Of a stretch of DNA of 8,271 bases, positions 1 through 5,863 are shown piece by piece (position 1 is the stretch's first letter; each line of letters starts with the position of its first letter). This stretch comes from Kiloniellaceae bacterium (lineage in GTDB: Bacteria; Pseudomonadota; Alphaproteobacteria; Kiloniellales; Kiloniellaceae). The position numbers were made by a program, and so were the translations under genes. The notes beneath the pieces were generated by a model that saw nothing but the letters and a program-made list of their open reading frames with translations, had not been told where the DNA came from and made no database searches. Location of the stretch: positions 1 to 8,271 of the forward strand of contig JANQKX010000623.1 in the NCBI GenBank assembly GCA_028280915.1, in the 5' to 3' direction.

Positions 1-1
1 G

Positions 2-43
2 GCCTTCGTGGAAAAACGCGCGCCCGTCTTCAAGGGGCAATAA
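2..43 (+). CDS. C-terminal end of an enoyl-CoA hydratase/isomerase family protein (partial)
   Basis: Only the last 13 codons and the TAA stop are inside the window; the frame is open to the left edge. The peptide reads AFVEKRAPVFKGQ. A C-terminus of the form AF-x-EKR-x-P-V-(F/W)-KG-(R/Q) is characteristic of crotonase-fold enoyl-CoA hydratases, and from memory the crotonobetainyl-CoA hydratase CaiD ends in a very similar way. Crotonases hydrate a 2-enoyl-CoA to the 3-hydroxyacyl-CoA in the cytoplasm. The next gene starts 19 nt after the stop, which indicates one operon, and its product belongs to the 3-hydroxyacyl-CoA dehydrogenase superfamily, a natural partner. The family call rests on a short tail. 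The substrate (crotonobetainyl-CoA or an ordinary enoyl-CoA) cannot be told from it. Confidence 0.65.
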   Translation, partial: AFVEKRAPVFKGQ

Positions 44-62
44 GCGAAGGGAGTTTTCAGGC

Positions 63-1016
63 ATGGCACGCAAGTCCGTAGACCAGGTCCGCCAGGTCAC
101 CTCCATCGGCGCCGGGCCCATCGGCGGCGGCTGGGCGGCCCATTTTCTGGCACAAGGCTATGACGTCACCGCCTACTTGCACGATCCGGCGGAGGAAACG
201 GGGCTCAGGCGCACGGTGGAGACGGCCTGGCAGTGCCTGAGCCAAATCGGCCTAGCCCCGGGAGCGTCCCCCTCGCGCCTGCGCTGCACCAGCGACCTGG
301 GCGAGGCCGTCGCCGAGGCGGATTTCGTGCAGGAATCCGTGCCGGAAATCCTGGAAGTCAAGCAGGCGCTTTATGAACAGCTCGGCAGCTTGGTGCCCGC
401 GGATGTGGTCATTTCCTCCAGCACCTCCGGGCTCTCCATGAGCCAGATCCAGGCGCGCTGCGCCACGCCGGAGCGCACGGTGGTGGGGCATCCCTTCAAC
501 CCACCCTACCTTCTGCCTTTGGTGGAGATGATCGGCGGGGAAAAAACCGACCCGCCCGCCCTGGACTGGGCCGCCGATTTTTACCGCCACGTGGGCAAGG
601 CGCCCTTGGTGCTGACCAAGGAAGTGCCCGGCTTTGTGGCCACCCGCCTGCAAGAGGCGGTGTGGCGGGAGGCCCTGCACATGATCGAAAACGGCGAGGC
701 CACGCCGGAGCAGATCGACATCGCCATGGTCACCGGCCCCGGCCCGCGCTGGGCCTTCGCCGGGCCGTGCTTCACCTATCACATCGGTGGCGGTGAAGGC
801 GGCATGGCCTATTGCCTGGAGCAATTCGGCCCGGCCCTGAAATTTCCCTGGACTCGCCTGGAGGCCCCCGAGTTGAGCGACGACCTGAAGACTCAGCTTA
901 TCGCGGCCTGCGACCGCATGGCGCAGGACCGGGACTTCGCCCAGCTGTCCGGCGAAAGGGACAAAGGCTTGATCGCCGTGGCCCAGGCTTGGCAAAAGAT
1001 CGGCAAGCTGACATAA
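63..1016 (+). CDS. lcdH: Carnitine 3-dehydrogenase-like / 3-hydroxyacyl-CoA dehydrogenase family protein
   Basis: This 317-aa cytoplasmic NAD-dependent dehydrogenase has an N-terminal Rossmann fold with the dinucleotide loop G16-A-G18-x-x-G21, the QESVPE segment at 90-95 and an SSSTSGLS motif at 118-125. The HPFNPPYLLPLVE block carries H143 and E155, whose 12-residue spacing matches the His-Glu dyad of 3-hydroxyacyl-CoA dehydrogenases. The C-terminal helical domain contains GPGPRWAFAGP (225-235), the GGGEGGM segment (242-248) and FGPALKFPW (255-263). The HPFNP-x-YLLPLVE and RWAF...GGE-x-GM combination is that of L-carnitine dehydrogenases, which oxidise carnitine to 3-dehydrocarnitine, rather than the fatty-acid FadB type. 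Length fits the single-domain family; the C-terminal thioesterase domain fused in some rhizobial LcdH proteins is absent. The ATG follows an AAGGGAG ribosome-binding site (47-53) at 9 nt. The crotonase tail upstream and the GbdR/CdhR-like regulator nearby support a role in quaternary-amine acid catabolism. Substrate is inferred; another 3-hydroxy acid is possible. Confidence 0.85.
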   Translation: MARKSVDQVRQVTSIGAGPIGGGWAAHFLAQGYDVTAYLHDPAEETGLRRTVETAWQCLSQIGLAPGASPSRLRCTSDLGEAVAEADFVQESVPEILEVKQALYEQLGSLVPADVVISSSTSGLSMSQIQARCATPERTVVGHPFNPPYLLPLVEMIGGEKTDPPALDWAADFYRHVGKAPLVLTKEVPGFVATRLQEAVWREALHMIENGEATPEQIDIAMVTGPGPRWAFAGPCFTYHIGGGEGGMAYCLEQFGPALKFPWTRLEAPELSDDLKTQLIAACDRMAQDRDFAQLSGERDKGLIAVAQAWQKIGKLT

Positions 1017-1051
1017 CTTGGCCGCCTGCTTTTGACCACTAGAGGCGATCC

Positions 1052-1621
1052 ATGCTGCCCCGATTTGACACCCGCAGATTGGCCCTGCGACCAAGAACCA
1101 TGGCCGATTTCGACGCCTGTTGGACCATGGACCGGGACCCGGAGGTTACCAAATTCGTGGTCGGCCCCTGGGACGATCCCAAGGCCCACGAGGCCTTCCT
1201 GCGCGAGCGCATTCAAAGGTCCCTCGGCCCCGGTATGGGCTATTGGTCGATTTTCCCGAAAGCCAATCCAAAGGACTTCCTGGGATGGGTCGCCCTTATT
1301 CCCTACGACGGGGTCGGGCCGGCGATCGAGATCGGCTGGCGCTTGAGGCGGGCCCTGTGGGGCAAGGGTTATGCCACCGAAGCGGTACTGCCGCTTGTTC
1401 CCTATGCCCTTGAAACTTTGCGCCTTGAGCGTCTCGTCGCGGCAATCAACTCGGAAAACCGGGCCTCTATTCGCGTGGCCGAGAAGATCGGCATGACCTG
1501 CGCTGGTGATGGTACATTCGCCGGGCTGCCTTGCAAAAACTACGTTCTGACCGCCGCGGATTACAAGCGGAGCCAACGGGAAGAAGGAGCTGTCCCTTTA
1601 GACCCCGCCACGCCCGGTTAG
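1052..1621 (+). CDS. GNAT family N-acetyltransferase (RimJ/RimL-like)
   Basis: This 189-aa protein transfers an acetyl group from acetyl-CoA to an amine acceptor, which cannot be identified here. It begins with the RLALRP-x-x-x-x-D pattern of the RimJ/RimL (Acetyltransf_3) branch. The EIGWRL strand (93-98) precedes the acetyl-CoA pyrophosphate-binding loop W103-G-K-G-Y-A108, and the N133-S-E-N-x-A-S-I-R-V-A-E-K-I-G-M motif B follows (133-148). The start ATG is preceded by AGAGGCG (1041-1047). It lies 35 nt after the dehydrogenase stop, so it is probably co-transcribed with it. The 3' end overlaps the 3' end of the opposing regulator gene by 24 bp. Alternative roles are ribosomal-protein or N-terminal acetylation, or resistance to an amine compound. 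The family is secure, the function is not. Confidence 0.88.
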   Translation: MLPRFDTRRLALRPRTMADFDACWTMDRDPEVTKFVVGPWDDPKAHEAFLRERIQRSLGPGMGYWSIFPKANPKDFLGWVALIPYDGVGPAIEIGWRLRRALWGKGYATEAVLPLVPYALETLRLERLVAAINSENRASIRVAEKIGMTCAGDGTFAGLPCKNYVLTAADYKRSQREEGAVPLDPATPG

Positions 1622-2668
1622 GGACACGGCCAGGCCGGGCCAGCTGGGCAGCGGTTCGCCCTGGGGCCAGGAATCGCGGCAGTCCCGCGGCCGCTTGCCG
1701 TACTTTTTGGTGAAGGACTTGGCGAAGTGGGAAAGGCTTGAGTAGCCGCAGGCCAGGGAGATCTCCCGAATGGAAAGATCCGTGTTGTTCAGCATGACCA
1801 GGGCATGCTGCAACCGCAAAGCCTGATAGTAGCGGCTGGCCGAACAGCCGGCGTGCTTTTGGAAGATGCGCTCCAGCTTGCGCTGGCTGACCTGTACCGC
1901 CGCGGCGATTTGCGGGATGGGCAAGGGCTCTTCGATGTTGTTTTCCATCCGGGCAACGGCGGCGCGCACGATGGGGTGCAAGACTTCCTCCTCGCGATTT
2001 TCCACCCGCCGCTGGGGGCTGTCGCCGGGCCGGATGGGGCCGTGCAGAATGTGCCCCGCCACCTCTTGAGCCAAGGCGGCGCCGAAGCGCTGGGCCACGT
2101 CTGTCAACATGGCATCGGTGCCCGCGCTGCCGCCAGCGATGGTGATGCGTTTGCGGTCCGTGATGTAGAGCTGCTCTTCGACGACCACGTCGGGGAATCT
2201 CTCCGCAAAAGCCCTTTGGCAATACCACAAGACGGCGGCCCGGTAGCCCGACAGCAGCCCCGCCCGGGCCAGGATGTAAGAGCCGATATCCATGGCCCCC
2301 AAAGTGACCCCCAAACGGTCGTGGCGGCGCAGCCAGGCCAGAAGAGCCGGATTGTGGTACTGCTCGGAATTCCAACTGCCGCAGAGGAAGGCGGCGTCCA
2401 GGCCCTTTGCTTCCTTGGGCAGCGCCTCGGTGGTGATTGCCATGCCGTTGCTCGCCACCACCTGCGTGCCCTCGGGCGAATACAAGGACCACTCATAGAG
2501 AGGCCTGCCGCTGAGATAATTGGCGACCCGCAAGGGCTCCAGCGTGGCGGTCAAGGCCATCATGTTGAATCGGGGAATGAGCAGGAAGGCAAAACGGACG
2601 GGGCCGCCGCCCTCCTGGCCTTTTTGGCCGCCCGCCTGCCCTTTTTGAACGTCGATTTGCGAATCCAT
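1598..2668 (-). CDS. GlxA/GbdR/CdhR-like AraC family transcriptional regulator
   Basis: This 356-aa protein has two domains: a DJ-1/PfpI (GATase1-like) sensor at about 24-210 and a C-terminal AraC/XylS DNA-binding domain at about 236-330 with two helix-turn-helix units (IPQIAAAVQVSQRKLERIF and SIREISLACGYSSLSHFAKS). This is the architecture of GlxA-type regulators, including GbdR (glycine betaine/dimethylglycine) and CdhR (carnitine). At the nucleophile elbow it reads GAMDIGSYILARAGLL (124-139), with Met-Asp where catalytic DJ-1 relatives have Cys, so the domain should bind a ligand rather than catalyse. The first 22 residues are a Gly/Gln/Lys-rich tail with two KGQ-x-GG units; no better start lies inside it. 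The gene faces the dehydrogenase-acetyltransferase pair and is divergent from the binding-protein gene, so it probably activates one or both. Its ligand is inferred from neighbours only. Confidence 0.9.
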   Translation of the reverse strand: MDSQIDVQKGQAGGQKGQEGGGPVRFAFLLIPRFNMMALTATLEPLRVANYLSGRPLYEWSLYSPEGTQVVASNGMAITTEALPKEAKGLDAAFLCGSWNSEQYHNPALLAWLRRHDRLGVTLGAMDIGSYILARAGLLSGYRAAVLWYCQRAFAERFPDVVVEEQLYITDRKRITIAGGSAGTDAMLTDVAQRFGAALAQEVAGHILHGPIRPGDSPQRRVENREEEVLHPIVRAAVARMENNIEEPLPIPQIAAAVQVSQRKLERIFQKHAGCSASRYYQALRLQHALVMLNNTDLSIREISLACGYSSLSHFAKSFTKKYGKRPRDCRDSWPQGEPLPSWPGLAVSLTGRGGV

Positions 2669-2893
2669 TGGTCCCAGTCTTCCCGCGCCCGGATTTTTCC
2701 TTGGCGAATAACCGCTATTGCTGACGATTTTTCATCAAGAGCGCAATGGAAATCTTCAGATGATGATCGCCGCTGATTCACTTCGAGGTCCGCGCCGCCA
2801 TCACCAGGGCGCAGCCGGGCAGCCAGCATCTGCCCCAAACTAACGCTGCCAGGAAAAGCGCGGCCACAAACAAACGGCAAGGGAGGCAAATCC
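2669..2893. promoter_or_regulatory. Divergent intergenic region between the regulator and the ABC binding-protein genes
   Basis: These 225 bp separate two start codons on opposite strands, so both promoters and any operator of the AraC-type regulator should lie here. The stretch from about 2690 to 2770 is clearly richer in A+T than the flanking genes. It contains the spaced inverted pair ATTGC (2717-2721) and GCAAT (2743-2747), and a looser pair in which CGAT...CATC (2725-2735) faces GATG...ATCG at about 2759-2769. No convincing sigma-70 -35/-10 pair was found on either strand. The binding-protein gene has a clear GGGAGG ribosome-binding site at the right end of the region. The part from about 2775 to 2875 is GC-rich and shows no credible gene. 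Regulatory use is inferred from gene orientation. Confidence 0.45.
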
Positions 2894-4489
2894 ATGCACA
2901 AGTTCGAAAAGCTGCAACGGCAATTCAGCGAGGGGCGTCTGTCCCGGCGCAAGTTCATCAAAAAAGCCACCGCCATGGGCCTGGTGGCCGCCATCCCGGC
3001 GGGCGTTCTGGCCGCCGAGGCCAAGGCCAATGCACCGCAAAAGGGCGGCAAACTGCGTCAGGCGCTCCGGGGCGGCAACACGGCCGATACCCTCTTCGGC
3101 GTTTTGGGCGGTGGCGACACCCATCAGGTCAACACCCAATGGCAGATCCTGAGCAACCTGACGGAATACAATGCCGACGGGGACGTGGTGGGCGAACTGG
3201 CGGAAAGCTGGGAAGTCAACGACGGCGCCACGGAATGGGTCTTCAATCTGCGCAAGGGCGTGGAATTCCACAACGGCAAGACCCTGGAGGCCCAGGACGT
3301 CATCGATTCCATCAACGTGCACCGGGGCGAGGACTCAAAGTCCATCGGTAAGGGCCTGATTGCCGCGATCGAGGATATCAAGGCGGACGGCAAAAACCGG
3401 GTGATTTTCACGCTAAGCTCGGGCAATGCGGACTTCCCGGTGGTCATGGCCAGCTCCAACTTCTCCATCGCGCCGGCGGGCAGCACCGAGGCGGATTGGG
3501 AAAAGGGCATCGGCACCGGCCCCTTCATCCTCACCGAATGGGAACCGGGCGTGCGCTCGGCCACCAAGCGCAACCCCAACTACTTCAAGGAGGGGCTGCC
3601 CTATTTCGACGAGGTAGAAACCCTTCACGTCGCGGATGTCTCCGCCCGTGCCGCCGCCCTGCAGACGGGACAGGTGGACGTCATGGACGATCCCGAGATC
3701 AGCACCCTGGACCGCTTCATGCAGGCCAGCGGCGTTACCGTGCACGAGATCGGCGGCAACAGCCACTACACCTTCCCCATGCTGATCGACACACCGCCCT
3801 ACGACAACTACGATGTGCGCATGGCCCTCAAATACGCCATCGATCGGGAAGCCATGCTGCAAACCCTATTAAGGGGCCACGGTTACCTGGGCAACGATCA
3901 TCCCATCGCCAAGACGCAACGCTATTTCGCCGCCGACCTGCCCCAGCGGGAGTACGATCCGGACAAGGCGAAGTTCCACTTGAAGCAAGCCGGGCTGGAC
4001 AACCTGGACATCACCATCTGGGCCGGTGACATCTATGACGGCGGCGTGGATTCGGCGGTGCTCTATAAGGAGCAAGCGGCCAAGGCCGGCATCAACATGA
4101 CCGTGGAACAGGTTCCCACCGACGGCTATTGGAGCGAAGTTTGGAACGTGAAGCCGTTCTGCGTGTCCTTCTGGTACGGCCGTCCCACCGAGGACCTCAT
4201 GCTGACCACCGCTTTCTCGCGGGAATCGGCTTGGAACGAAACCCATTGGGACAACGACCGCTTCGAGGAGCTCTTGGTGGCGGCCCGGGCCGAAATCGAC
4301 GAGGCCAAGCGGCGGGACATGTACGGCGAAATGCAAAGCCTCATTCGCGACGAGGGCGGTTTTATCTGCCCCGTGTTCAGGAACTGGCTCGCGGGCACCA
4401 GCAGCAACATCGGCGTCCCGGAGAAGATCGCCGGGGACGCGCCGGTGGACGGCAATCGTAATACCCAGCGCTGGTGGTTCAAATCATAA
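2894..4489 (+). CDS. ABC transporter substrate-binding protein, family 5 (peptide/opine/nickel type), Tat-exported
   Basis: This 531-aa periplasmic solute-binding protein delivers ligand to an ABC importer. The N-terminus has a Tat signal: S17-R-R-K-F-I-K23, then a hydrophobic stretch (about 27-40) and an A-K-A site suggesting cleavage after residue 45. The mature protein starts with the PQKGGKLRQAL segment usual in family 5. LAESWEVNDGATEWVFNLRKG, GTGPFILTEWEPG and NPNYF blocks follow, typical of the DppA/OppA superfamily (SBP_bac_5). The ATG follows a strong AAGGGAGGC ribosome-binding site. A terminator begins 28 nt after the stop and no permease or ATPase gene follows, so this is a monocistronic unit. 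Being divergent from a betaine/carnitine-type regulator suggests it may bind a small amine compound rather than peptides, but this is inference; known carnitine binding protein CaiX belongs to the ProX/OpuAC type instead. Confidence 0.92.
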   Translation: MHKFEKLQRQFSEGRLSRRKFIKKATAMGLVAAIPAGVLAAEAKANAPQKGGKLRQALRGGNTADTLFGVLGGGDTHQVNTQWQILSNLTEYNADGDVVGELAESWEVNDGATEWVFNLRKGVEFHNGKTLEAQDVIDSINVHRGEDSKSIGKGLIAAIEDIKADGKNRVIFTLSSGNADFPVVMASSNFSIAPAGSTEADWEKGIGTGPFILTEWEPGVRSATKRNPNYFKEGLPYFDEVETLHVADVSARAAALQTGQVDVMDDPEISTLDRFMQASGVTVHEIGGNSHYTFPMLIDTPPYDNYDVRMALKYAIDREAMLQTLLRGHGYLGNDHPIAKTQRYFAADLPQREYDPDKAKFHLKQAGLDNLDITIWAGDIYDGGVDSAVLYKEQAAKAGINMTVEQVPTDGYWSEVWNVKPFCVSFWYGRPTEDLMLTTAFSRESAWNETHWDNDRFEELLVAARAEIDEAKRRDMYGEMQSLIRDEGGFICPVFRNWLAGTSSNIGVPEKIAGDAPVDGNRNTQRWWFKS

Positions 4490-4516
4490 CTATAAGCTCG
4501 CTTGACACCTGACCGG

Positions 4517-4550
4517 CGGGCCCTTCACCAGAAGGGCCCGTTATTTTTTT
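4517..4550 (+). terminator. Rho-independent terminator of the binding-protein gene
   Basis: A perfect 10-bp GC-rich stem (CGGGCCCTTC at 4517-4526 with GAAGGGCCCG at 4531-4540) has a 4-nt ACCA loop and is followed by TTATTTTTTT (4541-4550). It lies 28 nt downstream of the binding-protein stop and ends just before the 3' end of the opposing serine hydrolase gene. The T-run is on the + strand only; read from the - strand no T-run follows the hairpin, so it should act for the + transcript. Confidence 0.93.
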
Positions 4551-4553
4551 CCG

Positions 4554-5738
4554 TCACGTCAAGTGGTCAAAAATCTGCTGGCCCATGGCCATGACGGCGG
4601 GGAAATAGCCTTCTTGATCGCCGTCTTGGCTTTCGATCACGCTGAAAAAGGCGATGGCGCTGCCGGTTTGCGGATCCGCCATCATGACCTGGCCGGCGAA
4701 ACCCAAATGTCCCAGCCAGCGTCCGTTGGTATAGCAATGGTTCGAGTAGCGCACCCATCCCCGGCAATCGCCGACCTGTGTCCCCCGATCGGCGAGGGTC
4801 CGGCGCAAGAAGGCTTCGTCGCCGATGGGCTCGCCCTGCACGCCCCGGCCCAGGCGGGCGAAGATCAAACCGTAGCGGGCCAGGTCCCGCGCGGTCAGGG
4901 AGGCGCCCCCGGCGATCACCGGCACGCCGCTATGGTCGGTCGAGATGTAATAGGTCCCGGCAATACCCGCCGCCGCCACCACCTGGACCAAGAGGTCGCG
5001 CAAGCCTTCGCCGGAAACCCGCTCCGCGATCCAGGCCAAAACGTCCGTGTTGGGGGAGCGGTATTGGGTCTCGTCACTTGGGTTGGTGATGTCCTCACTT
5101 TCGATGGTGCAGAGAAAGTCCCGGCAGGAAAACTCTTTTTCTCCGGGCGGCGGCAAACGCCAGCCCATGGCGATTTCCTCGCGGTTGTATCCCAGTGATT
5201 CGCCGGGCAGGGCAGGGCGGCCATAATGGTCGGCGTAGTCCTCGTTGAAGTTGTTGACCACGTCCATGTCCAGCACCTGTTGCACGGTCGCGGCCCCGTA
5301 GCCCGATCCGATCTCGGGCAGGTAGTGGTCTACCCTGTCCCCCAGGTCGATGCGGCCGTCCGCCACCAGCCGCCCCACGATGAGATTAACGGGCGTCTTG
5401 CTGATGGACTGAATGCTGTGGGGCTGATCCGGAGCCATATCCGGGCTATAGGCCTCATACAGCAAGCGCTGGCCCTGCACCACCGCGATGGCGGCAAAGG
5501 GAGAACCCGGCCGCGTCAGCGCCGCAACCTTATCCAGTCGGCCGATCGCCGGGTCGGGATCATCGTGTAACCGCAGAACCTGAGGCGCGCGAATGTGAAG
5601 GCCATAGCGGCTCAAGCGGTGCAGGTTGCGAAAGCCGTGGCGACGATTGGAAGGCCTGTTCCACGCGGGCTTTTGATCCGCGCCCACCGCCAGGTCGGGA
5701 TTAGGTTCGAGATCCAGTTGGCGCGGCGCAGCGGTCAT
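4554..5738 (-). CDS. Serine hydrolase of the beta-lactamase class C / family VIII esterase / NylB-like superfamily
   Basis: With the start chosen here the protein has 394 aa. The acyl-enzyme motif S111-I-S-K114 sits in PHSIQSISKT, and the second motif is Y226-R-S-P-N in QYRSPNTDVLAWIAERVSG. H344-L-G346 occupies the place of the third KTG motif. Length and catalytic Ser/Lys positions closely match 6-aminohexanoate-dimer hydrolase NylB (Ser112, Lys115, about 392 aa, from memory) and family VIII carboxylesterases. No signal peptide is visible, so it is probably cytoplasmic and not a classical beta-lactamase, which would be exported. It likely hydrolyses an ester or linear amide. Start choice: the ATG at 5738 has GGAGG (5748-5752) at 9 nt; an ATG at 5747 abuts that site and one at 5801 would swallow most of the divergent promoter region. 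It is transcribed away from the M24 peptidase. Substrate is unknown. Confidence 0.87.
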   Translation of the reverse strand: MTAAPRQLDLEPNPDLAVGADQKPAWNRPSNRRHGFRNLHRLSRYGLHIRAPQVLRLHDDPDPAIGRLDKVAALTRPGSPFAAIAVVQGQRLLYEAYSPDMAPDQPHSIQSISKTPVNLIVGRLVADGRIDLGDRVDHYLPEIGSGYGAATVQQVLDMDVVNNFNEDYADHYGRPALPGESLGYNREEIAMGWRLPPPGEKEFSCRDFLCTIESEDITNPSDETQYRSPNTDVLAWIAERVSGEGLRDLLVQVVAAAGIAGTYYISTDHSGVPVIAGGASLTARDLARYGLIFARLGRGVQGEPIGDEAFLRRTLADRGTQVGDCRGWVRYSNHCYTNGRWLGHLGFAGQVMMADPQTGSAIAFFSVIESQDGDQEGYFPAVMAMGQQIFDHLT

Positions 5739-5863
5739 GACGGGCATCCTCCGGTTATTGTTTTTGGCGGCGCCAGGGCGATGGTGCTTGTATCGCTTCA
5801 TCCTTGTATTGCTCTGCGCCGTACTTAAACTCCCAATATGGACACAATGGGGAGATCACGGCA
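5739..5863. promoter_or_regulatory. Divergent promoter region between the serine hydrolase and the M24 peptidase
   Basis: These 125 bp separate the two preferred start codons and should hold both promoters. The ribosome-binding sites mark the ends: GGAGG on the - strand (5748-5752) and GGGGAG on the + strand (5849-5854). CTCCC (5830-5834) can pair with GGGAG (5850-5854), which would partly cover the peptidase ribosome-binding site; the stem is short and this is only a possibility. No sigma-70 promoter pair is clear enough to mark. Confidence 0.4.

Noticed and set aside
1023..1047. CGCCT/AGGCG hairpin over the acetyltransferase ribosome-binding site
   Set aside because: Only 5 bp with a 15-nt loop, easily due to chance in GC-rich DNA.
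252..1094. Long - strand open frame (280 codons) opposite the dehydrogenase
   Set aside because: The dehydrogenase on the + strand has all family motifs; this frame has none.
1467..2492. Second - strand frame (341 codons) overlapping the regulator
   Set aside because: It is an out-of-frame shadow, Arg/Gly/His-rich, without family similarity.
1805..2776. Long + strand open frame (323 codons) opposite the regulator
   Set aside because: It is antisense to a gene with clear domains, has no recognisable motif, and is explained by high GC with third-position bias.
4554..5738. Antibiotic-resistance beta-lactamase
   Set aside because: No signal peptide, and motifs and length fit NylB/family VIII esterases better than AmpC.
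5739..5801. Extended start (ATG at 5801) for the serine hydrolase
   Set aside because: GGAGG at 5748-5752 is correctly spaced for the ATG at 5738, and the extra residues are basic and unlike the family.
5804..5863. Extended start (TTG at 5804) for the M24 peptidase
   Set aside because: The ATG at 5864 has a well-placed GGGGAG site and the extension would occupy the shared promoter region.
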